Source: Halorarius halobius
GTDB taxonomy: Archaea > Halobacteriota > Halobacteria > Halobacteriales > Haloarculaceae
NCBI RefSeq assembly: GCF_024298865.1
Contig: NZ_CP101161.1
Span: 393,227-457,226 of the forward strand
Reading direction: 5' to 3'
Length of the DNA stretch: 64,000 bases
The notes beneath the pieces were generated by a model that had not been told where the DNA came from, made no database searches, and saw nothing but the letters and a program-made list of their open reading frames with translations. Shown here in pieces: positions 52,118 to 62,487 of this stretch (positions within the stretch are counted from its first letter, which is position 1; each line of letters begins with the position of its first letter). The position numbers and the translations under genes were made by a program.

Positions 52118-52972
52118 ATGAGCGAGTTCGACCTGGTCGACGCCGACGCCGTCGACACCCCTGGCGACGAGTGGGAGGAACTCGACGTCTCGGACGACGA
52201 GGCCGACCGCATCGCCCGCAAGCGGGACCGCGAGTTCCTGGAGTTCCGCAAACGCATCAAGGACGCCGACCAGTTCAAGGTGGAGGCGTCGGTGTTCGAC
52301 GACGCCACGCTCGCGGCCGTCTACAAACTCGTCCAGGACGGCCACATCACCGCCTTCGGTGGCCCGCTCTCGACCGGCAAGGAAGCGAACGTCTACCTCG
52401 CGGACGGCCCCGACGGCGAGGTGGCGGTGAAGATATACCGCATCAACGCCTCCGACTTCCGGGCGATGCGCGACTACCTCGACGGCGACCCGCGGTTCGA
52501 GGGCATCGGCTCCGACAAGAAGAAGGTGGTCGTCGCGTGGACGAAAAAGGAGTTCGCCAACCTCCGGCGCGCCCGCGACGCGGGCGTCCGCGTGCCCGAC
52601 CCCATCGCCGTCCAGCGAAACGCTCTGGTGATGGAGTTCGTCGGGAGCGACGGCACCCGTGGGAAGCGGCTCAGCGAGGTGACCGTCGAGAACCCCGAGA
52701 CGACCTACGAGGTGGTCCGCGAGTACATGCGACGGCTCTACGCGGCGGGACTGGTCCACGGCGACCTCTCGGAGTACAACCTCGTCGTCCACGACAGCGA
52801 ACTGGTGGTGCTCGATTTGGGGCAGGCCGTGACGGTCCATCACCCGAACAGCCGCGAGTTTCTCGAACGCGACTGCCGGAACGTCGCCGCCTTCTTCGGT
52901 CGGCAGGGGTACGAGGTGGACGCCGACGACCTGCTCGCGTTCGTCACCGACGCCGACCCCGAGGACGTGTGA
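52118..52972 (+). CDS. rio1: RIO1-family serine protein kinase
   Basis: The 284-residue atypical kinase has the nucleotide region GGPLSTGKEANVY, the catalytic loop LVHGDLSEYN and the metal motif VVLDLGQAV. RIO1 works in maturation of the small ribosomal subunit. It follows aIF1A by 22 bases. The N-terminal acidic region (about 1-40) probably is disordered. Confidence 0.95.
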   Translation: MSEFDLVDADAVDTPGDEWEELDVSDDEADRIARKRDREFLEFRKRIKDADQFKVEASVFDDATLAAVYKLVQDGHITAFGGPLSTGKEANVYLADGPDGEVAVKIYRINASDFRAMRDYLDGDPRFEGIGSDKKKVVVAWTKKEFANLRRARDAGVRVPDPIAVQRNALVMEFVGSDGTRGKRLSEVTVENPETTYEVVREYMRRLYAAGLVHGDLSEYNLVVHDSELVVLDLGQAVTVHHPNSREFLERDCRNVAAFFGRQGYEVDADDLLAFVTDADPEDV

Positions 52973-53020
52973 CCGGCCACGGTCGCCAACGCTGATTAGT
53001 CGGCGGGCCGAACCCCGTCC

Positions 53021-53509
53021 ATGAACGTCCGTCCTGCCGACCCCGAGGACGCCACCGGCATCGCCGCCGTCGCCCGTGCCGCGTGGTGGGAGACGTATCC
53101 GGGAATCCTCGACACCGACGTCATCGAGGCGACCCTGGAGGAGGTGTACGACGAGGAGTTCGTCCGCGAGGCGATGCGCGAGCGCGACGACCTGCTGTAT
53201 CTCGTCGCCGAGGACGACGGCGTAATCGGGTTCGCCACCGCCCAGCAGACGTGGGCCGACGAGGTGGAGATACACACGCTGTACGTCGAACCGTCCCGGT
53301 GGGAGGCGGGCATCGGCACCGCACTGCTGGAGAGCGTCGCGGCGTCAGCCGCGGAGGCGGGGGCCGACCGCCTCCGGGTTGGCGTCCTCTCGGGCAACAG
53401 CGTCGGTCGCGCGTTCGTCGAGACCCGGGGGTTCGAGCGCGTGGAGACCCGGACGGCGGCGTTCGGGGAGCGGGAGGTTCCGGAGGACGTGTTCGAGAAG
53501 CCGCTGTGA
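53021..53509 (+). CDS. GNAT-family acetyltransferase
   Basis: The 162-residue protein has the GNAT acetyl-CoA motif HTLYVEPSRWEAGIGTALLE and DRLRVGVLSGNSVGRAFVET. It resembles RimI-like and similar small acetyltransferases. It lies inside the aIF1A-rio1-KH group and is not expected there, so it may be an insertion into the conserved set. Confidence 0.88.
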   Translation: MNVRPADPEDATGIAAVARAAWWETYPGILDTDVIEATLEEVYDEEFVREAMRERDDLLYLVAEDDGVIGFATAQQTWADEVEIHTLYVEPSRWEAGIGTALLESVAASAAEAGADRLRVGVLSGNSVGRAFVETRGFERVETRTAAFGEREVPEDVFEKPL

Positions 53510-53612
53510 TGGGGCCGTGGACCGTCCGCTCACGGCGCGTGCGGCCGGTCTGGTCGGGTCCAGACGGCCGAGCAAACCAACCCTTAAATTTCTACGGCAA
53601 GTACCGCCACTC

Positions 53613-54227
53613 ATGCAACACGTGACGATTCCGCAGGACCGCATCGGCGCTCTCATCGGGGAGGGGGGCGACACGATGCGGGAGATCGAGGAGCGGGCCG
53701 AGGTGCGGCTCAACATCGACTCCGAGACCGGAGCCGTCGAGATAGAGTCGGTCGGCGACCCCATCACGGGGCTGAAGGGACCGGACATCGTGAAGGCCAT
53801 CGGCCGTGGCTTCCACCCCGAGGACGCGCTCTCGCTACTCGAGGACGACATGCGGATGCTCGACATCGTCGACCTCGACGCGGCGACGCGCAACAGCAAG
53901 GACCTCCAGCGACAGAAGGGCCGGCTCATCGGCGAGGACGGCCGCACCCGCGAACTGATGGAGGAGCTGTCGGGCGCGTCGGTCGTCATCTACGGGAAGA
54001 CCGCCGGCATCATCGGCGGCCCCGAGGAGGTCGACGCCGTCCGGTCGGCCATCGAGATGATACTCGACGGCGCGCCCCACGGCGCGGTCTACTCGTTCCT
54101 CGAGCGCAAGCACAACGAGATGCAGGCCAAGGAGATGGGCTACCACCAGTTCCCGGGGGGCGAAGGCGAGACGCCCGACGCCGAGGAGGCCGACTTCGAA
54201 ATCCGGACGGAGTTCGAGGAGCCGTAA
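53613..54227 (+). CDS. KH-domain protein (Dim2/Pno1-like)
   Basis: The 204-residue protein has two KH domains: about 1-80 with RIGALIGEGGDTMREIEE, and about 95-170 with KGRLIGEDGRTRELMEEL. Dim2/Pno1 is an RNA-binding factor of small ribosomal subunit assembly, near Rio1 in function. The ATG at 53613 fits the conserved start MQHVTIPQDRIG. A TATA-like cttaaattt (about 53583) precedes it. Confidence 0.93.
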   Translation: MQHVTIPQDRIGALIGEGGDTMREIEERAEVRLNIDSETGAVEIESVGDPITGLKGPDIVKAIGRGFHPEDALSLLEDDMRMLDIVDLDAATRNSKDLQRQKGRLIGEDGRTRELMEELSGASVVIYGKTAGIIGGPEEVDAVRSAIEMILDGAPHGAVYSFLERKHNEMQAKEMGYHQFPGGEGETPDAEEADFEIRTEFEEP

Positions 54228-54312
54228 CGACCCTCTTAAATAGCGCGTTTGCCACCCCTTCGCACGCCAACCGATAGCCTGCAGTCCCGCGGTTACCGAA
54301 CCCGGTTCGAAG

Positions 54313-54323
54313 CCTTTATATAG
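54313..54323 (+). promoter_or_regulatory. TATA element of the thermosome gene
   Basis: The string cctttatatag is a near-consensus TATA box with a BRE-like cgaag just upstream (54309-54313), about 28 bases before the ATG at 54350. The strength fits the high expression expected for the chaperonin and its heat-shock response. Confidence 0.85.
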
Positions 54324-54349
54324 AATCGTGGACAAACTTTCGCTCGACT

Positions 54350-56035
<1,686 letters not shown>

Positions 56036-56199
56036 GCGCCCCTACAGGCCACACCACCCCCACCGTCTGACGCCGTATCGCCGTTCGACCGATTCCGCTT
56101 TCTTTCGCGTGCTGACCCGACAGCCGCGCGCGTCGCCGGGACGAGTTGTGCGAGTCGGTAACGTACTACTAAGTGCTCGGAGCGTGCAACCCTCCAGCC

Positions 56200-56793
56200 A
56201 TGAGCGAGCAGACGGGGGGCGTCGACGCCGACCCGCTGGTCGTCACGGGGGGAACCGACGAGGCGGGCGAGGAGTTCGTCCGCTTCGAGGTGACGGTTCA
56301 CCCGCGGCCGGGCGCGGGCGACGGGGGACTCGCCCACGAACGACACCTGTTCGACAACTCCGACCCGCACGTCCACCCGAAGCAGGAGGAGCGGTTCGAG
56401 GTGGTGGCCGGCGAGTACGGCATCGAGCGCGACGGCACCGAACACCGGCTGACGCCGGGCGACGAACTCACCGTCCCGGCGGGCACGCCACACCGGCAGT
56501 TCAACCCGACGGCCGAGCCGATACGCGTCGTCCACGAACACCGGCCACCCCGAGAGTCGGCGGAGATATTCGAGTCGTTCTACGCGCTCGCGCAGGCGGG
56601 CGAAACCGACGAGAAGGGGATGCCGGGACTGCTTCGGACCGCGGTGCTGGTCGACGAGTACCCCGGCCACACCTACCGGCCGACTCCCCCCGTCGTCGTC
56701 CAGAAAGCGATGTTCGGCGCGCTCGCGGCCGTCGGCCGGCTTGCGGGCTACGAGGCGACCCACGCACACGAGGACGTGACCGACCGCACCTGA
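56200..56793 (+). CDS. Cupin-domain protein
   Basis: The 197-residue protein has a cupin barrel: SDPHVHPKQEERFEVVAGEY, with the metal-binding H-x-H-x4-E pattern, followed by LTPGDELTVPAGTPHRQFNP. A C-terminal helical extension (about 130-197) is unrecognised. The metal and substrate are unknown. The ATG at 56200 was chosen as it starts the conserved part. Confidence 0.88.
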   Translation: MSEQTGGVDADPLVVTGGTDEAGEEFVRFEVTVHPRPGAGDGGLAHERHLFDNSDPHVHPKQEERFEVVAGEYGIERDGTEHRLTPGDELTVPAGTPHRQFNPTAEPIRVVHEHRPPRESAEIFESFYALAQAGETDEKGMPGLLRTAVLVDEYPGHTYRPTPPVVVQKAMFGALAAVGRLAGYEATHAHEDVTDRT

Positions 56794-56802
56794 CTGGAGA
56801 CG

Positions 56803-58053
56803 CTACGCGGCGTCGTCGACCCGCTCCACGAGCACCTGCAGGACGCGGTTCCGGCTGACGGCCCGGACGGTGAGTCGAGCGCCCCCGACGGTCACCGACT
56901 CGCCCACCTCGGGTACGCGACCGAACTCGTCGGCGAGCAACGCGGCGAGCGTCCCGCTCTCGACGGCCGGCAACTGGGTGCCCAGTTCGTCGTTGATGCG
57001 CGTCACCGACACCCGCCCGCGACTGCTCACCCGCCCCGGGTCGACGGCGACGACGTCGCGGCGCTCGCCCACGTCGAACACCTCGCCGACGAGTTCCTCG
57101 ACGATGTCCTCGGCGGTGACGAGCCCCTCGACGGCGCCGAACTGGTCGAACACGATGGCGACCTCGAGCCGCTCGCGCTGGAGGTCCGCGAGCACCTCGT
57201 CCACCTCGCGGCTCTCGAACACGTGGACGACCGGGAGGAGGAACTCCTCGACCGGCGCGTCCCGGTCCGCGTCGACGAGGTCCCTGAGGTCGACGTAGCC
57301 GACAACGTCCTCGCCCTCGCGGTAGACGGGGAGGCGGTTCACCCGCTCGTCGGCGCAGGCGTCGACCGCCTCGCCGACCGTCGCGCCGGCGTCGACGGCC
57401 ACGATGTCGGCCCGGGGCACCATCGCCTGCCGCACGGGCACGTCGCTGAACCGCAGGACGCGCTCGATGAGCGTCCCCTCGGCCGGGTCGATGGCCCCGG
57501 TCTCCTCCGCGGTCTCGAGGATGGCCGCCAGTTCCTCACGGGTCACGTACGGCTTCTCGATGTCGCGGGCCCCGCCGATGAGCCGCCGGATGCCCTCGTT
57601 GAGCCCGTCGAACACGACCACCAGCGGGTAGAGGAGCCGCTGGACGACGGCGAGCGGGCGGGCCACCCGGCGGGCGACCCGCTCGGGGTTCGCCACCCCG
57701 TAGGACTTCGGCACGATCTCGCCGAACAGCAGGACGAGCGTGCTGACGACGAGCGTCGACACCGTGACCGCGATGCCCGCCGGGAGTTCACGGACGAGCA
57801 GCACCGTGCCGACGCTGGCGATGGCGATGTTGACGAAGTTGTTGCCGACGAGGATGGTGACGAGCAGGCGGTGGGGGTCCGCCCGGAGGCGGGCGAGCGC
57901 CGCCCCCGAGGGGTCGTCCGTCGCCATCGCGTCCGCGCGGACTGGGTCCAGCGAGAACAGCGCTATCTCGCTGCCCGAGAAGAACGCGGAGACCAACAAC
58001 ATGACCACGATGCCGACGATACCGAGGACGAACGACGAGGTGAGCGCGACCAT
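56803..58053 (-). CDS. CNNM/HlyC-type membrane protein with CBS domains
   Basis: The 416-residue protein has a DUF21 membrane domain (to about residue 180, with LVSAFFSGSEIALFS and LVGNNFVNIAIAS), two CBS domains (about 205-320, VPRADIVAVD; PVVHVFESREVDEV) and a C-terminal CorC_HlyC domain (about 335-410). Such proteins are linked to magnesium or cobalt export and sensing. The start at 58053 matches the first helix. Confidence 0.93.
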   Translation of the reverse strand: MVALTSSFVLGIVGIVVMLLVSAFFSGSEIALFSLDPVRADAMATDDPSGAALARLRADPHRLLVTILVGNNFVNIAIASVGTVLLVRELPAGIAVTVSTLVVSTLVLLFGEIVPKSYGVANPERVARRVARPLAVVQRLLYPLVVVFDGLNEGIRRLIGGARDIEKPYVTREELAAILETAEETGAIDPAEGTLIERVLRFSDVPVRQAMVPRADIVAVDAGATVGEAVDACADERVNRLPVYREGEDVVGYVDLRDLVDADRDAPVEEFLLPVVHVFESREVDEVLADLQRERLEVAIVFDQFGAVEGLVTAEDIVEELVGEVFDVGERRDVVAVDPGRVSSRGRVSVTRINDELGTQLPAVESGTLAALLADEFGRVPEVGESVTVGGARLTVRAVSRNRVLQVLVERVDDAA

Positions 58054-58132
58054 ACGCTCTCCTCTCGTGAGGGGGCCAAGAGGCTGACGCGCGGCGACGA
58101 CCGAGAACGGGAAAAGCGGGAACTGCGTCGAA

Positions 58133-58825
58133 TCAGTCGTCGGCGGTCAGCGGCTCCTCTGCGGGTTCGCCCTGCCGCTGGACCTCCTCGTCTTCCTCCT
58201 CCTCTTCCTTCTTGGCCTTGATCTTCTTGAGGCGGAAGATCTCCTCGCGCTCCTGCTCCTCGAGTTTCTGCTCGATGTACTCCTGGGCGTCGTACAGGTC
58301 CGGCAGGAGTTTGAACTCCAGAGCGTTGACGCGGCGCTTCGTCGTCTCTATCTCCTCGAGCATCTTCTTCATCGCCGTCTCGACCTCCGCGGCGAGGATG
58401 ATGGTCTCGAGTAGTTCCTCGTAGGCGTCGGCGGCCTCGTCGATGCGTGCGGAGGTGCCCATCACGCCGTAGCCGCGCTCGTCGAGGCTCTTCTTCACCT
58501 TCGAGGACTCGATCTGCGGGACGACGACGCCCATGATGTTCTTCGACTCCGTCGTTATCTCGGGGTGCTCCTTCAGCGCCGAGGCCGCGCCCCGGACGGC
58601 GACGTCACCCTCCATCGCGCGAGCCATGTTGATGGCCCGCTGGGCCCGCTCGTAGCGGTCGTCCATGTTCTCCCGGACGTCCTGCGCCTGGTCGAGGATG
58701 TCCATGAACTCCATGATGAGGCCGTCCCGCTTCTTCTCGAGCGTGTCGTGGCCCCGCTCGGAGAGCTCGATGCGATCCTCTATCGCCATCAAGTTCTTTC
58801 GGGTGGGCTTGACGTCCTTGGCCAT
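58133..58825 (-). CDS. atpD: A-type ATP synthase subunit D
   Basis: The 230-residue central stalk subunit [20 protein letters not shown] is a long coiled-coil protein with the family pattern [22 protein letters not shown] near the C-terminal half (given in two parts: [16 protein letters not shown] and [12 protein letters not shown]). It turns inside the A3B3 head. Its usual place is directly after atpB; here two genes lie between them. Confidence 0.95.
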   Translation of the reverse strand: MAKDVKPTRKNLMAIEDRIELSERGHDTLEKKRDGLIMEFMDILDQAQDVRENMDDRYERAQRAINMARAMEGDVAVRGAASALKEHPEITTESKNIMGVVVPQIESSKVKKSLDERGYGVMGTSARIDEAADAYEELLETIILAAEVETAMKKMLEEIETTKRRVNALEFKLLPDLYDAQEYIEQKLEEQEREEIFRLKKIKAKKEEEEEDEEVQRQGEPAEEPLTADD

Positions 58826-58852
58826 TTGCCGAAGCCTTCCGTTCGCAGGGTG

Positions 58853-59491
58853 TTAGGCGTTTCCTTCCGGTTCGACCGCCGGGCGGCGCGCCACGCCCAC
58901 CGACTCCTCGCCGACGGGGACGGTGGCGTCCACGCCGACCGGGGCGTCCTCGGGGTCGACGGTGACGACGGCGTCGAACAGCGCCGCGAGCGTCACCACC
59001 GTCTCGGCGTCGTGGGCGCCGGGGTCCATATGGAAATGTGCGTACGCCTCGGCGGCCCACAGTCGCTCGACGAGCGCGTGGACGAACCGGTACGCGCGGT
59101 CGGGGTCGACGTACTGCAGGAGTGCGGTCAGCGAGTCGAAACAGAACGCCGTCTCCCCGTCGTCGTACGGCAGGGTGTCGGTGGCGGCGATCTCGATGCC
59201 GGTCAGGTCCTCGGGTCCCTGCTCGACGACGCCCGGCAGGCTCCCGTCGCCGCCGCCGGTGTCGACGAGGCGTGCGGTGGCCGGCGGTCCCCCGGCGGCG
59301 GCCTCGGCGTGGTCGCGCCACTCGTCGACTCCACGGTTGTACGTCACCCCGACGAGATGGAGGTCGTCGGCCGGCGCGCGCGCCAGCAGCGACTCGCAGA
59401 CGGCGTCCCGCGCCTCCGAGAGCCCCGGCGCGAGCACCAGTACGCTCCGAGCGTTCCCCAGTTCACCCCGGAGCCGTGCCTCCTGGCTCAT
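58853..59491 (-). CDS. RecA-like/KaiC-like haloarchaeal protein without P-loop, function unknown
   Basis: The 212-residue protein MSQEARLRGELGNARSVLVL has the ASCE-like pattern: strand SVLVLAPG (where a Walker A lysine would be is lost), FCFDSLTALLQYVDPD (like Walker B followed by a helix) and a later FDAVVTVDPED. It resembles the haloarchaeal DUF7504-type proteins as I recall them. The lack of a P-loop suggests a non-ATPase scaffold or regulator. It sits between the acyltransferase and atpD. Confidence 0.6.
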   Translation of the reverse strand: MSQEARLRGELGNARSVLVLAPGLSEARDAVCESLLARAPADDLHLVGVTYNRGVDEWRDHAEAAAGGPPATARLVDTGGGDGSLPGVVEQGPEDLTGIEIAATDTLPYDDGETAFCFDSLTALLQYVDPDRAYRFVHALVERLWAAEAYAHFHMDPGAHDAETVVTLAALFDAVVTVDPEDAPVGVDATVPVGEESVGVARRPAVEPEGNA

Positions 59492-59534
59492 ACGCGGAGA
59501 ACCGGGGCCACGGTTATCAACCCCCTGCTTGCGC

Positions 59535-60908
59535 TCACTCGACGTTCGACTCGAACGCGTCGACCTCGGCCCGGAGCGCGTCGACCAGCGCCTCCGGGTC
59601 GGAGACGAGCCCGGCGTCCGTGGCGACGCCGATACGGACGCTTCCGTCGTAGCTGAAGATGCTGAGGCCGACCCCCGCACCCATCGACTGGGGCACCCAG
59701 AAGAAGATGTCCTCGACCTCCTCGCCAGCGAACGTGAACGAGTCGGTCGGCCCCGGGACGTTGGTGACGACGGCCGTCGCCCGGTCGTGGAACCGCCGCT
59801 CCACGAGGTCCTGAACCGGCTTCGGGAGGTTGCCACCCGCCAGCAGTAGCGCGTAGATGAGAAACGCCTGCGGGCTCCGCTTCAGGTCGTCCATCCGCGA
59901 TTTCACCGTCTGGAGCCGGTCGCGGGGCGAGGCGATTCCGACCGGCAGTTCCAGATACACCAGCCCGAAGTAGTTGCCCAGGTCCGCCGTCCGGCGGTCG
60001 AGCGGCTTCAGGTTCACCGGCACCGTCACCCGGAGGTCCTCCGCCAGTTCCAGTTCCTCCTCTCGCTGGAGGTAGCGGCGGAGCCCGCCGGCCGTCACCG
60101 CCATCAGCACGTCGTTGATGGTGCCGTCGTACTCCTCGCCGATGGCCTCTATCACGTCGAGGTCGATTGGCTGGGTCCACGCGACCCGCTTGGGAACGCC
60201 CAGTTCGCCGACGAGCGACGTGTCCGGCTCCTCGTCCATCGTCAGCAGGTCGGCGAGCGTCAGGGGGGCCTTCCCCGCCATCGCGGCCGCGCGGCCGCCG
60301 CCCTTCACGGCGTCGACGACCCCCGACGCGCGCTCGCGCAACCCCCGGGCGTCGTCCCGTGAGCCGCCCCCGTCGTCGATGTCGGGCGGGTCACCCTCGC
60401 CCACGTCGGGCGGGTCGGGGAGGTTGCCGATGGGGAGGTCTATCTCGCTGGGGTCGTCGGCCAGTCCGAGCAGGAGGTAGATGAGCGCGAACCCGTCGGC
60501 GATGCTGTGGTGGATGCGCATCACGAGGGCGTTGCCGTCGCCGGCCCCCTCCACGAGGTACGCCTGCCACAGCGGCATCTCCGGGTGGAGCTGGGTCGCC
60601 ATCTGCCCGGCGACGAACTCCTCGAACGTCTCCTTGTCCTGTGGCTCTGGGAGCGCGACGTGGTGGAGATGTGACTCCAGCGCGAACTCGGGGTCCTCCT
60701 CCCACTTCGGGCGGCCGAGCGCGTCGTAGACGATGCGCTGGGTGAACCGGTCGAACGACAGCAGGGTCTCGTCGAACTTCCGTTCGAGCCGGTCGAACTC
60801 GATGGCCTCGTCGAACACGACGACGCCGGTGATGACCATCTGATTGGTCCGCTCGCCCAGCCGGAGCCAGGCGTTGTCCGGCCCCGAGAGCCGTTCACGC
60901 TCTGTCAC
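59535..60908 (-). CDS. WS/DGAT-family O-acyltransferase
   Basis: The 457-residue protein has the catalytic HHSIADG motif (133-139) and the family pattern GNYFGLVYLELPVG with VTNVPGPTDSF, matching wax ester synthase/diacylglycerol acyltransferases, which make triacylglycerol or wax esters. The start is GTG at 60908, supported by a strong SD (GGAGGTGG) four bases upstream. The location in the atp cluster is unusual. The lipid substrate in an archaeon with ether lipids is not known. Confidence 0.92.
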   Translation of the reverse strand: MTERERLSGPDNAWLRLGERTNQMVITGVVVFDEAIEFDRLERKFDETLLSFDRFTQRIVYDALGRPKWEEDPEFALESHLHHVALPEPQDKETFEEFVAGQMATQLHPEMPLWQAYLVEGAGDGNALVMRIHHSIADGFALIYLLLGLADDPSEIDLPIGNLPDPPDVGEGDPPDIDDGGGSRDDARGLRERASGVVDAVKGGGRAAAMAGKAPLTLADLLTMDEEPDTSLVGELGVPKRVAWTQPIDLDVIEAIGEEYDGTINDVLMAVTAGGLRRYLQREEELELAEDLRVTVPVNLKPLDRRTADLGNYFGLVYLELPVGIASPRDRLQTVKSRMDDLKRSPQAFLIYALLLAGGNLPKPVQDLVERRFHDRATAVVTNVPGPTDSFTFAGEEVEDIFFWVPQSMGAGVGLSIFSYDGSVRIGVATDAGLVSDPEALVDALRAEVDAFESNVE

Positions 60909-60982
60909 GTGACCACCTCCCGCCCTCCTTCCGGATGCCCGCCGCGCCCCTCGACACGACCGCGTTCGCGCTGTGACGCCAT
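60905..60982 (-). CDS. Possible 25-residue leader ORF coupled to the acyltransferase
   Basis: From an ATG at 60982 the frame MASQRERGRVEGRGGHPEGG ends at a TGA (60905-60907) that overlaps the acyltransferase GTG by four bases (GTGA). A TATA (CGTTTTATTC on the minus strand, 61038-61047) places the transcript start near 61012, about 30 bases before this ATG. The basic composition is unlike the proteome; it may be a leader that couples translation, or nothing. Low confidence. Confidence 0.35.
   Translation of the reverse strand: MASQRERGRVEGRGGHPEGGREVVT
60913..60920 (-). promoter_or_regulatory. Shine-Dalgarno GGAGGTGG before the acyltransferase gene
   Basis: On the minus strand GGAGGTGG lies four bases before the GTG at 60908. 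It settles the GTG start. Along with the antiporter SD (24309-24315) it is one of the two clear SD sequences noticed in the window, and both lie on transcripts with a leader. Confidence 0.7.
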
Positions 60983-61069
60983 GCGAATACGGTGGAGAAC
61001 AGAGGACACCGGATGATGAATCTGCTGGTGGTAGGGAGAATAAAACGCGCCGTCAAACCGCGGGTCGCG

Positions 61070-62485
61070 TCAGTCCGCGGTGACTTCCTCGGCTTCCGAC
61101 TCCTCGCCCTCGTGGTACTGCTCGATGAGCTCCTCGTCGATGCGGTTGAGCTCCTCCTCGGGGAACATCGACAGCAGGTCCCAGCCGATGTCGAGCGTCT
61201 CGTCGATGGAGCGGTTGCGGTCGAACCCCTGGTCGACGAACTCCTCTTCGAACCGGTCGGCGAAGTCGAGGAAGCGGTTGTCACGCTCCGACAGCGCCTC
61301 GCGACCGACGATGTTGACGAGGTCGCGCAGGTCCTCACCCTCCGCGTAGGCGGCGTACATCTGGTCGGAGACGTCGGCGTGGTCCTCGCGGGTCAACCCC
61401 TCGCCGATACCGTCGTCCATCAGCCGCGACAGGCTCGGCAGGACGTTGATGGGCGGCTGGATACCCTGGCTGTTGAGGTCACGGTCGACGTATATCTGCC
61501 CCTCCGTGATGTAGCCGGTGAGGTCCGGAATCGGGTGGGTGTCGTCGTCGCCCGGCATCGTGAGGATGGGAATCTGGGTGACCGACCCCTCCCGGCCCTC
61601 GATGCGGCCGGCGCGCTCGTACAGCGTCGCGAGGTCGGTGTACATGTAGCCGGGGTAGCCCCGACGACCCGGCACCTCCTCGCGGGCGGCGCCGATTTCG
61701 CGGAGCGCCTCACAGTAGTTCGTCATGTCCGTCAGGATGGTGAGGACGTGGTACCCCTTCTCGAACGCGAGATACTCCGCGGTGGTAAGCGCCAGCCGCG
61801 GCGTGATGGTCCGCTCGACTGCGGGGTCGTCCGCGAGGTTCATGAACACCACGGAGCGCTCCAGCGCGCCGGTGCGCTCGAAGTCGTCCATGAACTCGTT
61901 GGCCTCCTCCTGGGTGATGCCCATCGCGCCGAAGATGACGGCGAACTCGCTCTCCTCGCCCTCCTCTTCCTCCTCGGGGACGGAGGCCTGGCGGGCAATC
62001 TGAAGCGCCAGTTCGTTGTGCGGCAGGCCAGACCCGGAGAAGATGGGGAGCTTCTGGCCGCGAACGAGGGTGTTCATCCCGTCGATGGCGGACACGCCCG
62101 TCTGGATGAACTCCTCGGGGTACTCCCGTGCGGTGGGGTTGATGGCCGCGCCGACGATGGGCTCCTCCTTCTCGGGTTCGATGTCCGGACCGCCGTCGAT
62201 GGGCTGGCCCGACCCCGAGAGCACGCGCCCGAGCAGTTCCTCGGTCAGCGGCATCTGGAGCGTCTCGCCCAGGAACCGAACCGACGACTCCTTGTCGATG
62301 CCCGAGGTGCCCTCGAACACCTGGATGGCGACGTAGTCGCTCGTCGACTCGAGCACCTGACCGCGTCGCGTCTCGCCGCTGGGCGTCTCTATCTCGACGA
62401 TCTCGTCGTAGCCGACCGGCTCGTCGACTTCGGCGAACACCAGCGGGCCGCTGATCTCCGTGATGGTCTTGTATTCCTTCTGCAT
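61070..62485 (-). CDS. atpB: A-type ATP synthase subunit B
   Basis: The 471-residue non-catalytic subunit has [13 protein letters not shown] near its start, [18 protein letters not shown] (degenerate P-loop), [20 protein letters not shown] and the downstream pattern [18 protein letters not shown]. It alternates with the A subunit in the head. It lies two bases from atpA. The 160-base region upstream of the acyltransferase (60909-61069) holds a separate promoter, so the downstream genes are probably expressed in their own unit. Confidence 0.97.
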   Translation of the reverse strand: MQKEYKTITEISGPLVFAEVDEPVGYDEIVEIETPSGETRRGQVLESTSDYVAIQVFEGTSGIDKESSVRFLGETLQMPLTEELLGRVLSGSGQPIDGGPDIEPEKEEPIVGAAINPTAREYPEEFIQTGVSAIDGMNTLVRGQKLPIFSGSGLPHNELALQIARQASVPEEEEEGEESEFAVIFGAMGITQEEANEFMDDFERTGALERSVVFMNLADDPAVERTITPRLALTTAEYLAFEKGYHVLTILTDMTNYCEALREIGAAREEVPGRRGYPGYMYTDLATLYERAGRIEGREGSVTQIPILTMPGDDDTHPIPDLTGYITEGQIYVDRDLNSQGIQPPINVLPSLSRLMDDGIGEGLTREDHADVSDQMYAAYAEGEDLRDLVNIVGREALSERDNRFLDFADRFEEEFVDQGFDRNRSIDETLDIGWDLLSMFPEEELNRIDEELIEQYHEGEESEAEEVTAD

Positions 62486-62487
62486 TG

